DNA of 64,000 bases, taken from the NCBI GenBank assembly GCA_004557385.1, contig SFEA01000003.1, positions 62,001-126,000 of the forward strand, in the 5' to 3' direction. Under the pieces are notes generated by a model, which worked only from the letters and a program-made list of their open reading frames with translations, did not search any database and was not told the origin of the DNA. This document shows, one piece after another, positions 25,409-35,347 of this stretch. The first letter of the stretch is position 1; each line of letters opens with the position of its first letter. The translations under genes were made by a program, and so were the position numbers. This DNA is from Bacteroidales bacterium (GTDB lineage Bacteria > Bacteroidota > Bacteroidia > Bacteroidales > Muribaculaceae).

Positions 25409-27559
25409 ATGAGACCAAATTTTAAAAATATAGACATAGCAACCGAAGCTTTTAATGTTCAACACAAGCCGATTGCTGAAGGTGAAAAGTGGATTACTCC
25501 AGAGTTAATCCCCGTGAAATCTATCTACACCAAGGACGATCTTGAGGGACTTGAACACCTCGATTACGTTGCTGGTATCCCTCCATTCTTGAGAGGCCCG
25601 TACAGCGCAATGTACCCACTCCGTCCTTGGACAATACGTCAATATGCAGGATTCTCTACTGCTGCTGAATCAAATGCTTTCTATCGTCGCAACTTGGCTT
25701 CTGGTCAGAAAGGTTTGTCGGTAGCATTCGACCTTCCTACTCACCGCGGATATGACGCCGACCACCAACGCGTTGTTGGCGACGTTGGTAAAGCCGGTGT
25801 TTCAATCTGCTCGCTCGAAGACATGAAAGTGCTGTTCGAAGGTATTCCTTTGAACAAAATGTCGGTGTCGATGACTATGAACGGCGCAGTGTTGCCAGTT
25901 CTTGCATTCTACATCAATGCCGGTCTTGAACAAGGCGCTAAGCTCGAAGAAATGGCAGGTACAATCCAAAACGACATTTTGAAGGAATTCATGGTGCGCA
26001 ACACCTACATTTATCCTCCAAAGTTCTCAATGAAGATTATTGCCGACATCTTTGAGTATACTTCTCAAAATATGCCTAAGTTCAACAGCATCTCCATCTC
26101 GGGCTACCACATGCAAGAAGCCGGTGCAACAGCCGACATCGAATTGGCTTATACTCTTGCCGACGGTCTTGAATATCTGCGCGCAGGTATCAATGCCGGC
26201 ATGAATGTCGACACCTTTGCTCCTCGCCTTTCGTTCTTCTGGGCTATCGGCATGAACTTCTTCATGGAAATTGCCAAGATGCGTGCAGCTCGTCTGCTGT
26301 GGGCTAAGATTGTTAAGAGCTTCGGCGCTAAGAATCCTAAGTCGATGGCATTGCGCACTCACTCGCAAACATCAGGATGGTCGCTCACCGAACAAGACCC
26401 TTACAACAATGTTGGCCGTACTTGCATCGAAGCAATGGCTGCCACTCTTGGTCACACACAATCGCTTCACACCAACGCACTCGACGAGGCAATCGCTTTG
26501 CCAACCGACTTCTCGGCGCGTATTGCCCGCAATACTCAGATTTACATTCAACAAGAAACTGAAATCTGCCGCGAAGTTGACCCATGGGGTGGCTCTTATT
26601 ATGTAGAAGCCCTCACCAACGAAATCGCTCACAAGGCTTGGGAACACATTCAAGAAATCGAATCGCTTGGCGGTATGGCTAAGGCAATCGAAACCGGTGT
26701 TCCAAAGATGCGCATCGAAGAAGCCGCTGCTCGCACTCAAGCACGCATCGACTCGAAGAAGCAAACCATCGTTGGTATCAACAAATATCGTCTTCCTAAG
26801 GAAGAAGCCATCGATATTCTTGAAATCGACAACACCGAAGTGCGTATGTCGCAAGTTGCTCGTCTTGAAGAACTCAAGAAGAACCGCGACAACGACAAGG
26901 TTAAGGAAGCTCTTGCAGCCATCACCGAATGTGTGAAGACAGGCAACGGCAACCTGCTTGACCTGGCTGTTAAAGCCGCTGGCGTGCGTGCCACATTGGG
27001 CGAAATTTCAGATGCCTGCGAAGAAGTCGTAGGCCGTTATAAAGCAGTAATTAGAACTATTTCAGGCGTGTACTCAAACGAAACTAACGACGATCCCGAA
27101 TTCGCAAAAGCCAAGAAGATGGTTGCTGAATTCGCTAAGAGAGAAGGCCGTCAACCTCGCATCATGATTGCCAAGATGGGTCAAGACGGTCACGACCGCG
27201 GTGCTAAGGTGGTTGCTACCGGTTATGCCGACTGCGGCTACGACGTGGATATGGGTCCTTTGTTCCAAACTCCGGAAGAATCAGCTCGTCAAGCTGTTGA
27301 AAACGACGTTCACATCCTTGGCGTTTCGTCGCTTGCTGCAGGTCACAAAACTTTAGTTCCTCAGGTGATTGCTGAACTGAAGAAACTTGGCCGTGAGGAC
27401 ATCGTGGTAATTGCTGGTGGCGTTATTCCTGCCCAAGACTACGACTTCCTTTACAAAGCTGGCGTTGCTGCTATCTATGGTCCTGGCACTCCTATCACAA
27501 AATCAGCCATCAACATGATTGAAATTCTTAACAAACTCAACGGTTACGACGCCGAATAA
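25409..27559 (+). CDS. mutB: Methylmalonyl-CoA mutase large (alpha) subunit
   Basis: This catalytic subunit carries adenosylcobalamin. The 716 residues have the substrate barrel (about 40-560; GPYSAMYPLRPWTIRQYAGF, and EPVDPWGGSYYVE-like RWVDPWGGSYYVEALT-type segment here reading CREVDPWGGSYYVEALT). The C-terminal B12 domain has the base-off motif in KMGQDGHDRGAKVVATG (DxHxxG, about residues 594-600) and the later GGVIPAQD. Family length is normal. Together with mutA it supports propionate formation from succinate, a fermentation route typical of Bacteroidales, or the reverse. Confidence 0.97.
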   Translation: MRPNFKNIDIATEAFNVQHKPIAEGEKWITPELIPVKSIYTKDDLEGLEHLDYVAGIPPFLRGPYSAMYPLRPWTIRQYAGFSTAAESNAFYRRNLASGQKGLSVAFDLPTHRGYDADHQRVVGDVGKAGVSICSLEDMKVLFEGIPLNKMSVSMTMNGAVLPVLAFYINAGLEQGAKLEEMAGTIQNDILKEFMVRNTYIYPPKFSMKIIADIFEYTSQNMPKFNSISISGYHMQEAGATADIELAYTLADGLEYLRAGINAGMNVDTFAPRLSFFWAIGMNFFMEIAKMRAARLLWAKIVKSFGAKNPKSMALRTHSQTSGWSLTEQDPYNNVGRTCIEAMAATLGHTQSLHTNALDEAIALPTDFSARIARNTQIYIQQETEICREVDPWGGSYYVEALTNEIAHKAWEHIQEIESLGGMAKAIETGVPKMRIEEAAARTQARIDSKKQTIVGINKYRLPKEEAIDILEIDNTEVRMSQVARLEELKKNRDNDKVKEALAAITECVKTGNGNLLDLAVKAAGVRATLGEISDACEEVVGRYKAVIRTISGVYSNETNDDPEFAKAKKMVAEFAKREGRQPRIMIAKMGQDGHDRGAKVVATGYADCGYDVDMGPLFQTPEESARQAVENDVHILGVSSLAAGHKTLVPQVIAELKKLGREDIVVIAGGVIPAQDYDFLYKAGVAAIYGPGTPITKSAINMIEILNKLNGYDAE

Positions 27560-27594
27560 AATTAGTTAAGAACAACATCATAATCTCAGTTATG

Positions 27595-27630
27595 GGAGAG
27601 AACCCTTTCAAATAGGATTCTCTCCTATTT
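27595..27630 (+). terminator. Probable terminator after mutB
   Basis: An 8-bp stem (27595-27602 with 27618-27625) and 15-base loop are followed by TATTTGTATT. The T run is imperfect. Confidence 0.55.
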
Positions 27631-27741
27631 GTATTCTCACCCCTGCTTTAGCAATAAAGCACGCAATGTGAGCGATATTGTTCCATACCAATTGTATTGG
27701 CATAGCCACCTACTGCAAGCCAAACAACGTGTGATTCAGGG

Positions 27742-27782
27742 AAAACAAAATGAGGAATCCACAAAAACTCGCGAATTCCTCA
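27742..27782 (-). terminator. Intrinsic terminator of the NhaD-type antiporter gene
   Basis: On the minus strand an 8-bp stem (27775-27782 with 27751-27758) is followed by TTTTGTTTT. Confidence 0.75.
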
Positions 27783-27810
27783 CCTGAAAATTATGCTTAA
27801 ATTGATTTCC

Positions 27811-29151
27811 TTAAAACTCAATCACCAGCCAAGCTTCAAGCCAAATGGTGGCAATACCCGCAATATAACCTGCAAAAGCCATGATTGAAAAGCGTTTTAA
27901 ATACCACATAAAAGATATTTTTTCAATACCCATAGCAACTACACCTGCAGCCGAGCCAATAATCATGATGCTACCACCAACGCCTGCACAGAAAGTAAGC
28001 AAATGCCAGAACAAACCGTCTTGAATGAAATATTGGGCATATACAGGGTCGGCAGAAGCCTGAATGATAGCTTCGGTCGAGACAGGGTACATATTCATGC
28101 AAGCAGCCACAAGCGGAACATTATCGACAATCGACGACAAAACGCCAATAATGCCGTTGATGGTGTATGGTTCATGAATGTTTGTATCAAGCCAATGTGC
28201 CAAATTACTCAACAAGTGCGCCTGTTGCAAAGCGTTCACTGCAAGCAAAATGCCAAGGAAGAACAATATTGTAGACATGTCAATACGGCGCAGTGCCGAC
28301 GAAATGCGACCATCCATCTTTTTGTCAAGGTCACACTTGTTCACAATAATCTCGGTGATGAGCCACATCACACCCAGCGAAATGAGTATGCCCATATACG
28401 GCGGCAAATGGGTGATTGACTTGAACACTGGCACAAACAGCAAAGACAGCACGCCGGAGATGAGAATCGACTTGCTGATGAGCGGATGGGTGTCGGACAG
28501 CGATTCGCCCACACGCTTGTCGTTATCATTCAGTTCTTCCAAGGGTTCGTCCTTCACGCAACGCGATGCAATGAGCACCGGAATCACAACCGATACAATG
28601 CAAGGCAAAATCAAATAGCCTATCAAGTTAAGCGACGTCACACAATTTTTCATCCAAAGCATGATGGTGGTGACATCGCCAATCGGCGACCACGCTCCGC
28701 CACTATTGGCAGAAATGATAATCACTCCTGCAAACTTCCATCGCTCGCGGTTGCTGCTAATCATGCGCCTTAGCATCATCACCATAATGATGGTGGTGGT
28801 CATATTGTCGAGGATGGCCGACATAAAGAACGAGATGAGTGCAATCACCCACATCAGTTTGCGCTTGTTGCGAGCCCTGATGCGACGAGTGATATATGAA
28901 AAACCATCGTAGCGGTCAATAAGCTCAACAATGGTCATAGCACCAATCAAGAACACCACTACCTCGCAAGTGTCGCCCAATGCCTCAATTAGTCGATACG
29001 ATAGGTCCTGATTATGCGAACCCAATGAATAAGTTGCCCAAAGCAAACCACACATAAGAAGCGCAAACGTGGCTTTGTTTATACGCAATACGTGTTCCGA
29101 AGCTATCATCAAATAGCCCAAAACAAATATCACTATCATTATTGTTACCAT
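27811..29151 (-). CDS. NhaD-type Na+/H+ antiporter
   Basis: This 446-residue protein has about eleven hydrophobic segments and matches the NhaD branch of the ion-transporter superfamily, which exchanges cytoplasmic Na+ for protons. Diagnostic stretches are FLIGAMTIVELIDRYDGF, SAILDNMTTTIIMVMML with the conserved Asp-Asn, and SANSGGAWSPIGDVTTIMLW, a membrane re-entrant motif, repeated in the second half as SSIVDNVPLVAACMNMYP and GVGGSIMIIGSAAGVVAMG. It is a single gene with its own terminator. No promoter is clear to me. Confidence 0.87.
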   Translation of the reverse strand: MVTIMIVIFVLGYLMIASEHVLRINKATFALLMCGLLWATYSLGSHNQDLSYRLIEALGDTCEVVVFLIGAMTIVELIDRYDGFSYITRRIRARNKRKLMWVIALISFFMSAILDNMTTTIIMVMMLRRMISSNRERWKFAGVIIISANSGGAWSPIGDVTTIMLWMKNCVTSLNLIGYLILPCIVSVVIPVLIASRCVKDEPLEELNDNDKRVGESLSDTHPLISKSILISGVLSLLFVPVFKSITHLPPYMGILISLGVMWLITEIIVNKCDLDKKMDGRISSALRRIDMSTILFFLGILLAVNALQQAHLLSNLAHWLDTNIHEPYTINGIIGVLSSIVDNVPLVAACMNMYPVSTEAIIQASADPVYAQYFIQDGLFWHLLTFCAGVGGSIMIIGSAAGVVAMGIEKISFMWYLKRFSIMAFAGYIAGIATIWLEAWLVIEF

Positions 29152-29261
29152 AAGTAATGTGTATTAGATTATGTAAGTTTTAGAGTCTATTAATACTTGA
29201 TTAGATATACGTGTAATACTTGCTATAAAAATGTTATTAGTTTCATTAATCCGCAATTCTT

Positions 29262-29720
29262 TTATCGTATATGGTCAGAATCACGCAACAACTTAATGTC
29301 TCTCTTGATTCCGTTCAATGCCATAAATTGCAATATCAAAGCCAACAATGGCAAACACATTACAAATGTAGGTTTGATTGACAAAACACTATGAGTGTCA
29401 GCTATAACCGAAACATTTATGAAAATGTAAGCCACAAGAGCAACCACACAAAACATAGTGCGCAATGTAACACTCTTTTGCACCTTCAAGTCCTTGAATT
29501 TGGCAATCGCTAAAACCGACAAGATTACCGACAACGCCACAAGCACTATCGAAATAGGCACGTACGTTTCTCCCCCATCGGGAATTCCACACATTTTTAT
29601 GCAACTAAAAGTCACAATTTTTGTACCGACTTCTACAATAACCGAAGTCGTAAAAGCAAAAATCAGCAGCAAAACTGCCGATAAAAATAGATACAGATTC
29701 TGCAATCGTTGAATCACCAT
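29262..29720 (-). CDS. DUF4293 membrane protein
   Basis: This 152-residue protein with four hydrophobic segments looks like the DUF4293 family, found in Bacteroidota. It begins IQRLQNLYLFLSAVLLLIF, as members of this family do, and ends with the conserved charged tail NGIKRDIKLLRDSDHIR. The function is unknown. It lies alone between the NhaD-type gene and the divergent TPR gene. Confidence 0.75.
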   Translation of the reverse strand: MVIQRLQNLYLFLSAVLLLIFAFTTSVIVEVGTKIVTFSCIKMCGIPDGGETYVPISIVLVALSVILSVLAIAKFKDLKVQKSVTLRTMFCVVALVAYIFINVSVIADTHSVLSIKPTFVMCLPLLALILQFMALNGIKRDIKLLRDSDHIR

Positions 29721-29762
29721 AATTTTTTATAAAAATAATTATTAATTACTTAACTTTCTATA

Positions 29763-29770
29763 CAAAGTTA
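29763..29770 (-). promoter_or_regulatory. -7 box of the DUF4293 gene
   Basis: On the minus strand TAACTTTG lies 42 bases upstream of the ATG at 29720. A weak ATTG at 20 bases further may serve as the -33 element. Confidence 0.5.
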
Positions 29771-29934
29771 CATCTTTACACTTGATTCTACAATCAAATT
29801 TCATCATTTTTCTTTATATATTCTCTTCTTTATTTTATCTTTGGCATACGATTTGCGAACAATAGAATAACAGTGAGGAAAATGTGACCAAACTTGCCGT
29901 TTTTCGAAACTGTCACTTCAAATTATTTTTATAT

Positions 29935-32166
29935 ATGATTGAATTTTCAAACAATAACGAAAACATAAATGCAACGCGCAACTCCATAGTGAAACTACTG
30001 CGCGAATCAAGATTATACGATGCAATCGTTCAGCTCGGCGACATGGTGACACAAACCAACGACAGCACTTTGTCGGCTGAGTTTGAACGAATATACAACT
30101 CCTATAAATATTTGCTCGAGTATTTTGCACGCGGGTTTAACGACCCCGACCGGCAAACACAAATCGACGGAATCGTAAACGACACTTATTTGCTAACCGA
30201 CAAAGCAACGCTTAAATTATTTGCCGAAACGTCTTCAAAATTGTTTTATGTGCGTCACAACAGCAAAATATCAAATCTTGAAGATGCCATTGAGCGATAT
30301 CGAAACATCAACGATACCATTGCATACACTAACTCCCAAACAGCTGCCGACAATTATGCACAGTTGATTCCGCTCTATCAGGAACGTGAATCAATCGAAC
30401 GAGACATATTCCATTATGTATGGACACAATTTCCGTTCAGCGAAGACGACAAAAATAACATCGGCGGTTTATTGTCAGCCGACACGCCGGTTCACTTCAA
30501 ATGCCTCATTATCGGAGCAATGTTGCTTGCTCTGCTTTATTACTACGACGAAGCAAAGTTGCACCTGCTAATCGACATATACACAAACTATGCTTCAACC
30601 AACGACAACGACAGCATCATATTATCAACCCGTGCTCTCACATGCCTTGCAATCGTCCTTTATCGGCACAGCAAGCGCTGCGAAGTATCGAAAATCGTTT
30701 CGCAACGAATAGCTCTGTTGTCAGAAAAAGCCAACTTCAAATCCGACATCGAAAATGTTTTCATCAATCTTGTCCGCGCCAAGAATGCCGAAACGCTGTC
30801 GAAATCTATTCAGGACAGCATTATCCCCGATATTATGAAAATTGCACCCGACATTATTGAGCGTGCAAAAAAGAATAAAGGTGTCATCGACATCACGTCG
30901 CTCGAGGAGAATCCCGAGTGGCATGATATTTTCAACAAATCAGGGCTCTCTAAAAAAATTGAAGAATTCAGCAAGATGCAAACAAGTGGCGACGATGTGT
31001 TCCTAAGCACATTTGCACACCTGAAGCACTACTCTTTCTTCAAAGATTTATATAACTGGTTCCGACCATATCACACCGACAATTCAGCCATTGCCAAAGC
31101 TATTTCAACAATGAAGCCGTCGGTTGGCACGCTCATAAGCGGCGCAACATATTTATGCGACAATGATAAATATTCTTTTGTGCTGTCGCTCAACGAACTG
31201 AATGATTCACAACGCGATATGATGCTACAGCAATTCGACGCGCGTGGCAACGAACTCAGTGAAACTCAGGGCGAATACGACCCCTCTAAACTGCGCGAGG
31301 AAGCAATTAACATGTTCATCAAGGACATCTATCGGTTTTTCACGCTATTTTCACGCCGAAGCGAATTTGCCAATATTTTCAACAGCAAACTTGCCTTGCA
31401 AAACTGCAAACCGTTTGCCGAACACCTCAAATCGGCAACTCTGATGCAGACCATTGCCGAAATATACTTCAAAACCAAAGAATATGCCTCAGCAATTGAA
31501 TACTACAACTTTCTTGCAGAATCCTCTGAGGCAACCAACCCCATCTATCTGCAGAAAATGGGCTTTGCCTATCAAAGCTTAGGCAACTTTGACATGGCGC
31601 TGAAGCATTACATGCGCTATTTGCTGGCAAAGGAAAACGACGTGTGGAACCTAAAACACATTGCCGCTTGCCACCGTGCTATGGGCAACCATGCCGATGC
31701 TGCTGTTTATTATGCAAAAGCATTGGAGCTAAAGCCGTCAGACATTACGCTGTCGCTCACATTAGGTCATTGCTACGTCGAAACAGGCAATTACGAACAA
31801 GCACTGAAAGAATACTATAAAGTGGAATACCTCGACACTGCAAAGCACAGCGCTTGGCGACCGCTTGCTTGGTGCCACTTCTTGATGCGAGATTTCGATA
31901 AAAGCCGAAAGTACTACACTCTGATATTCACCGACGACACTCCAAAAGAATCCGACTACCTTAACCTCGGGCACCTGTGCTTGGCTGAAAAAAAATTCAA
32001 CGATGCAATTCAGCATTACTACGGCATATATGCATCGCTCAACTGCAACTTGCAGGCATTTGCCGACAAATGGCGAGCCGACGTGCCTCACCTCATACAA
32101 GCAGGAATTAGCGAGCCCGACATTCCACTATTGCTTGATGCCATAATGCTTCGGCTGAAAGAATAG
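29935..32166 (+). CDS. Large cytoplasmic TPR protein
   Basis: From the ATG at 29935 this is a 743-residue soluble protein without a signal peptide. The first 500 residues are mostly helical with no domain I recognise. Residues about 510-710 contain five to six tetratricopeptide repeats, for example YASAIEYYNFLAE, NFDMALKHYMRYLLAKE, NHADAAVYYAKALELKP, NYEQALKEYYKVEYLD and FNDAIQHYYGIY. Such arrays bind other proteins. A GTG at 29884 would add 17 residues (KLAVFRNCHFKLF), which seem less likely. It is a single gene whose end shares a terminator with the converging aquaporin. The specific role is unknown. Confidence 0.75.
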   Translation: MIEFSNNNENINATRNSIVKLLRESRLYDAIVQLGDMVTQTNDSTLSAEFERIYNSYKYLLEYFARGFNDPDRQTQIDGIVNDTYLLTDKATLKLFAETSSKLFYVRHNSKISNLEDAIERYRNINDTIAYTNSQTAADNYAQLIPLYQERESIERDIFHYVWTQFPFSEDDKNNIGGLLSADTPVHFKCLIIGAMLLALLYYYDEAKLHLLIDIYTNYASTNDNDSIILSTRALTCLAIVLYRHSKRCEVSKIVSQRIALLSEKANFKSDIENVFINLVRAKNAETLSKSIQDSIIPDIMKIAPDIIERAKKNKGVIDITSLEENPEWHDIFNKSGLSKKIEEFSKMQTSGDDVFLSTFAHLKHYSFFKDLYNWFRPYHTDNSAIAKAISTMKPSVGTLISGATYLCDNDKYSFVLSLNELNDSQRDMMLQQFDARGNELSETQGEYDPSKLREEAINMFIKDIYRFFTLFSRRSEFANIFNSKLALQNCKPFAEHLKSATLMQTIAEIYFKTKEYASAIEYYNFLAESSEATNPIYLQKMGFAYQSLGNFDMALKHYMRYLLAKENDVWNLKHIAACHRAMGNHADAAVYYAKALELKPSDITLSLTLGHCYVETGNYEQALKEYYKVEYLDTAKHSAWRPLAWCHFLMRDFDKSRKYYTLIFTDDTPKESDYLNLGHLCLAEKKFNDAIQHYYGIYASLNCNLQAFADKWRADVPHLIQAGISEPDIPLLLDAIMLRLKE

Positions 32167-32177
32167 GACAAAATTAA

Positions 32178-32227
32178 AATCCGGCTGCATATCAGCTGTC
32201 AAGCTATGCAACCGGATTGTTTGTTTA
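32178..32227. terminator. Bidirectional terminator between TPR gene and aquaporin
   Basis: AATCCGG (32178-32184) pairs with CCGGATT (32212-32218), and TGCATA (32186-32191) with TATGCA (32205-32210), with one C/A mismatch between. T-rich runs follow on both strands. Confidence 0.8.
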
Positions 32228-32247
32228 TTTACACTTTGATTATTCTT

Positions 32248-32916
32248 TTACTTGTCAGAGGCAAGCACCTTCCAAACCACAGCCGAAAGAACTGCGCCAA
32301 CTGTAGGGGCAACAATAAATACCCACAAATCGGCAAGCGCCTGACCACCTTCAAACAAAGCCGGACCAATAGAACGAGCCGGATTCACTGATGTGCCAGT
32401 GTAATGAATGCCAACCAAGTGGATGAGCACGAGGCTTAAACCTATTGCCAATCCGGCAAAGTTACCAGCACCCTTCTTTGCATCGGTAGTACCCAAAACA
32501 ACAAGCACAAACACAAAAGTCAACACCACTTCAACCAATACGCCATTAGCAACACCCATGTTGCAAGCATTAGCGCCAGTTGCAGTGCCAACTGCTGGAA
32601 TAGTAGCTGTAGTTACCATTGCATACAAAACAGCCGATGCCAAAACCGCACCAATCACCTGTGCCACAATGTAGCCCACTGCATCCTTGCCAGAGATTCT
32701 ACCAGAGACCAAGCATCCAATAGTTATTGCCGGATTAATGTGACATCCACTAATTCCTCCTATTGTATATGCCATTGCAACCACAGCTAAGCCAAATGCC
32801 AATGCGGTGCCAACTACCGACGCCATATCAACGCCGCAATTCAAACTTACTGCAGTTCCGCAGCCAAACAGTGTGAGAACAAAAGTTCCTACTAATTCTG
32901 CCAAATACTTTTTCAT
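32248..32916 (-). CDS. Aquaporin (MIP family)
   Basis: This 222-residue membrane channel carries water or small neutral solutes. It has six membrane spans and the two half-helix NPA motifs: SGCHINPAITIG (about residue 60) and GTSVNPARSIGPALF (about residue 180), the latter with the selectivity-filter Arg after NPA. The narrow filter residues resemble water-selective AqpZ rather than GlpF, although this is a judgement by eye. The ATG at 32916 gives the usual short N terminus (KKYLAELVGTFVLTLFGCG); the frame extends further to a TTG without support. Confidence 0.92.
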   Translation of the reverse strand: MKKYLAELVGTFVLTLFGCGTAVSLNCGVDMASVVGTALAFGLAVVAMAYTIGGISGCHINPAITIGCLVSGRISGKDAVGYIVAQVIGAVLASAVLYAMVTTATIPAVGTATGANACNMGVANGVLVEVVLTFVFVLVVLGTTDAKKGAGNFAGLAIGLSLVLIHLVGIHYTGTSVNPARSIGPALFEGGQALADLWVFIVAPTVGAVLSAVVWKVLASDK

Positions 32917-33037
32917 AATAAAAAAATTAAAATTAAAACAGCATATTAATTGTTTCTTCAAATATAGCGATTTATTTTGTAGAATTACACTTTTAGCCTT
33001 TTTTTTGTTTCACATTCGTTATTTAGTCATTTTTTTG

Positions 33038-33045
33038 TAATTTTG
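33038..33045 (+). promoter_or_regulatory. -7 box of the M3 peptidase gene
   Basis: TAATTTTG lies 46 bases before the ATG at 33091. It overlaps the beginning of the longer reading frame, which supports the internal start. Confidence 0.55.
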
Positions 33046-33090
33046 CGATACAATTATAACTTAGTCGCTAACCAATCAATTTATAAAAGT

Positions 33091-35208
33091 ATGAGTTTAA
33101 AAAAACTATTCTTTATTCTATTTATCTCAGGCACATTTACTATGAGCGCAGAAAACGTATTACTAAAAGAATTTCGCACCACAAACGGTGCAATTCCGTT
33201 CGACAAGATTGCAAAATCAGATTTTGAACCAGCCATCGATTTCGCCATCAAAGAGCACAATAGCGAGATTGACGCAATAACCAGCAACCCCGAAAAACCC
33301 ACTTTCGAAAATACGATTGTCGCCTTAGACCAAAGCGGCAAAACAATTGGCAGAGTGATTCGCGTGTTTGATGCATTAAACAATGCTGATGCCGACGACG
33401 AGCTCCTTGCCATCTCTGAACGAATCACCCCAAAATGCTCGGCACACTCTGCAAGCATCATTCTCAACGAAAAGCTGTGGCAACGAATCAAATATGTTCA
33501 CGACAACTGCGACATCTCGAAGCTCGATACTGAAAGCAGAACGTTGTTGAAAAACACCTATGATGAGTTTGTAAACAACGGAGCGTCGCTTGAAGGTGAT
33601 AAACGCGACCAGTATCGCAACCTGCTCGAGAAACTCTCTAATGCCACCCTTAAATTTGGTCAAAATGCTCTAAAAGCCACCAGTTCATATAACATGTGGC
33701 TCACTGCCGACCAACTTCAGGGACTGCCCGAAAGCGCCATCGACGCTGCCAAAGCCGATGCTAAAAGCAAAAACAACGAAGGTGGTGAATACCTTATCAC
33801 CCTTCAATATCCAAGCTATTCGGCGTTCATGAAGTATTCTTCTAATAGAGAGCTCCGCAAGCAACTCTACATTGCTTATAACTCGCAATGCACATCAGGC
33901 GAGTTCGACAACACGGCTATCGAAAAAGATATCGCCTACATGCGATATGAATTAGCAAAGCTATTGGGCTTCAGCAACTATGCCGAATATAACTTGAAGA
34001 ATACAATGGCAGGCACTCCCGAAAACGTCTATAACCTTCTCAACCAACTTCGCGATGCCTACCGCGATGCCCAAAAGAAAGAAATCAAAGAGCTTGCCGA
34101 GTATGCATCAAAAATCGAAGGCAAAAAAATCACCCTTATGCCTTGGGACTACTCTTACTACTACGAGAAGCTCAAAGACAGCAAATATCAGTTTAACGAC
34201 GAGGTGCTTCGCCCATATTTCGAACTGAACAATGTGATAGCAGGCGTTTTCGGTTTTGCCACAAAGATGTACGGCTTGCATTTCACCGAAAACTTCGATG
34301 CTCAAGTCTATCACCCCGATGTAAAAGTATATAACGTCACTGACGAAAACGGCAAATACATAGGCATGCTCTACGCCGACTTCTTTCCAAGAAGCACAAA
34401 ACGAAGCGGAGCTTGGATGACTGAGTTCGGCGGACAATACATCGACAATAACGGCAAGAATGTGCGTCCGTTAATCACAATCGTCACCAACTTCACCCCA
34501 CCAACCGAAAACAAACCATCACTCTTGACATTCGATGAAGTGGAAACATTCCTCCACGAATTTGGTCACGCCCTGCACGGACTGCTCACCGACTGCAAAT
34601 ACGCTTCGCTGTCTGGCACAAGCGTACGCCACGACTTTGTAGAGCTTCCGTCGCAGTTCAACGAGAATTACCTCACTCAAAAGGAATTTCTCGACAGCTT
34701 TGCAAAGCACTACATCACCGGCGAAAAGATTCCTCAAGAAATCATCGACAAGATTGTTGCTGCATCGCAGTTTGGCGCAGCGTATGCATGTGTTCGGCAG
34801 CTGAACTTCGGTTACCTCGACATGGCTTGGCACACAATCACCACACCTGTTGACGACCCTGTGAAATTCGAGGCCGATGCCATTGCAAGCGTTGAAATAT
34901 TTCCGGCTGTCAAGGGCACTGCAATCTCACCAAAATTCACCCATATCTTTGCCGGAGGCTATGCTGCAGGCTACTATGGATATAAATGGGCTGAAGTGCT
35001 TGATGCCGACGCCTTCTCAAAATTCCTCGAAACAGGCATCTTCAACCCCGAGACTGCACACTCCTTCCGAGACAACATTCTTAAGCGCGGCGGAAGTGAA
35101 GAACCTATGATTCTATACAAACGATTCCGTGGCCAAGAACCCACAATTGACGCCCTTTTGAAACGCGACGGCATCATTAAGACCGCCAAAAAAGGTAAAA
35201 AGAAATAA
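33091..35208 (+). CDS. M3-family peptidase (peptidyl-dipeptidase Dcp-like), exported
   Basis: This 705-residue zinc metallopeptidase belongs to the thimet oligopeptidase/Dcp family, which trims short peptides. A signal peptide (KKLFFILFISGTFTMSA) suggests a periplasmic location. The zinc site HEFGH is in TFLHEFGHALHGLLTD (about residue 490), with the third ligand Glu in the downstream helix near EFNEN/LPSQFNENYL. The C-terminal SPKFTHIFAGGYAAGYYGYKWAEVLDADAF is a strong family match. The ATG at 33091 is preferred because it opens on a proper signal peptide downstream of the -7 box. Confidence 0.93.
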   Translation: MSLKKLFFILFISGTFTMSAENVLLKEFRTTNGAIPFDKIAKSDFEPAIDFAIKEHNSEIDAITSNPEKPTFENTIVALDQSGKTIGRVIRVFDALNNADADDELLAISERITPKCSAHSASIILNEKLWQRIKYVHDNCDISKLDTESRTLLKNTYDEFVNNGASLEGDKRDQYRNLLEKLSNATLKFGQNALKATSSYNMWLTADQLQGLPESAIDAAKADAKSKNNEGGEYLITLQYPSYSAFMKYSSNRELRKQLYIAYNSQCTSGEFDNTAIEKDIAYMRYELAKLLGFSNYAEYNLKNTMAGTPENVYNLLNQLRDAYRDAQKKEIKELAEYASKIEGKKITLMPWDYSYYYEKLKDSKYQFNDEVLRPYFELNNVIAGVFGFATKMYGLHFTENFDAQVYHPDVKVYNVTDENGKYIGMLYADFFPRSTKRSGAWMTEFGGQYIDNNGKNVRPLITIVTNFTPPTENKPSLLTFDEVETFLHEFGHALHGLLTDCKYASLSGTSVRHDFVELPSQFNENYLTQKEFLDSFAKHYITGEKIPQEIIDKIVAASQFGAAYACVRQLNFGYLDMAWHTITTPVDDPVKFEADAIASVEIFPAVKGTAISPKFTHIFAGGYAAGYYGYKWAEVLDADAFSKFLETGIFNPETAHSFRDNILKRGGSEEPMILYKRFRGQEPTIDALLKRDGIIKTAKKGKKK

Positions 35209-35242
35209 CGAACAAATATTTTAACATTTTTGTTAATAAAAT

Positions 35243-35275
35243 AAGGAGCATTTCAGTGCTCCTTTATTTTTATTT
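35243..35275 (+). terminator. Intrinsic terminator after the M3 peptidase gene
   Basis: An 8-bp stem (35243-35250 with 35257-35264) with a 6-base loop is followed by a long T-rich run. Confidence 0.85.
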
Positions 35276-35279
35276 TTAC

Positions 35280-35287
35280 TACTTTTG
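35280..35287 (+). promoter_or_regulatory. -7 box of the dCMP deaminase operon
   Basis: TACTTTTG lies directly after the preceding terminator and 60 bases before the ATG at 35348. No -33 TTTG is evident. Confidence 0.45.
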
Positions 35288-35347
35288 TAAGTTAAATGTT
35301 GTAAAAACCAGTATAACCAGAATTAGCAGCATTTGCTAATATAGATT

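Noticed and set aside
27630..27741. Small repeat or RNA gene between mutB and the NhaD-type gene
   Set aside because: Only a short CCAAT/ATTGG palindrome is present and nothing matches a known RNA fold; length and context fit ordinary spacer.
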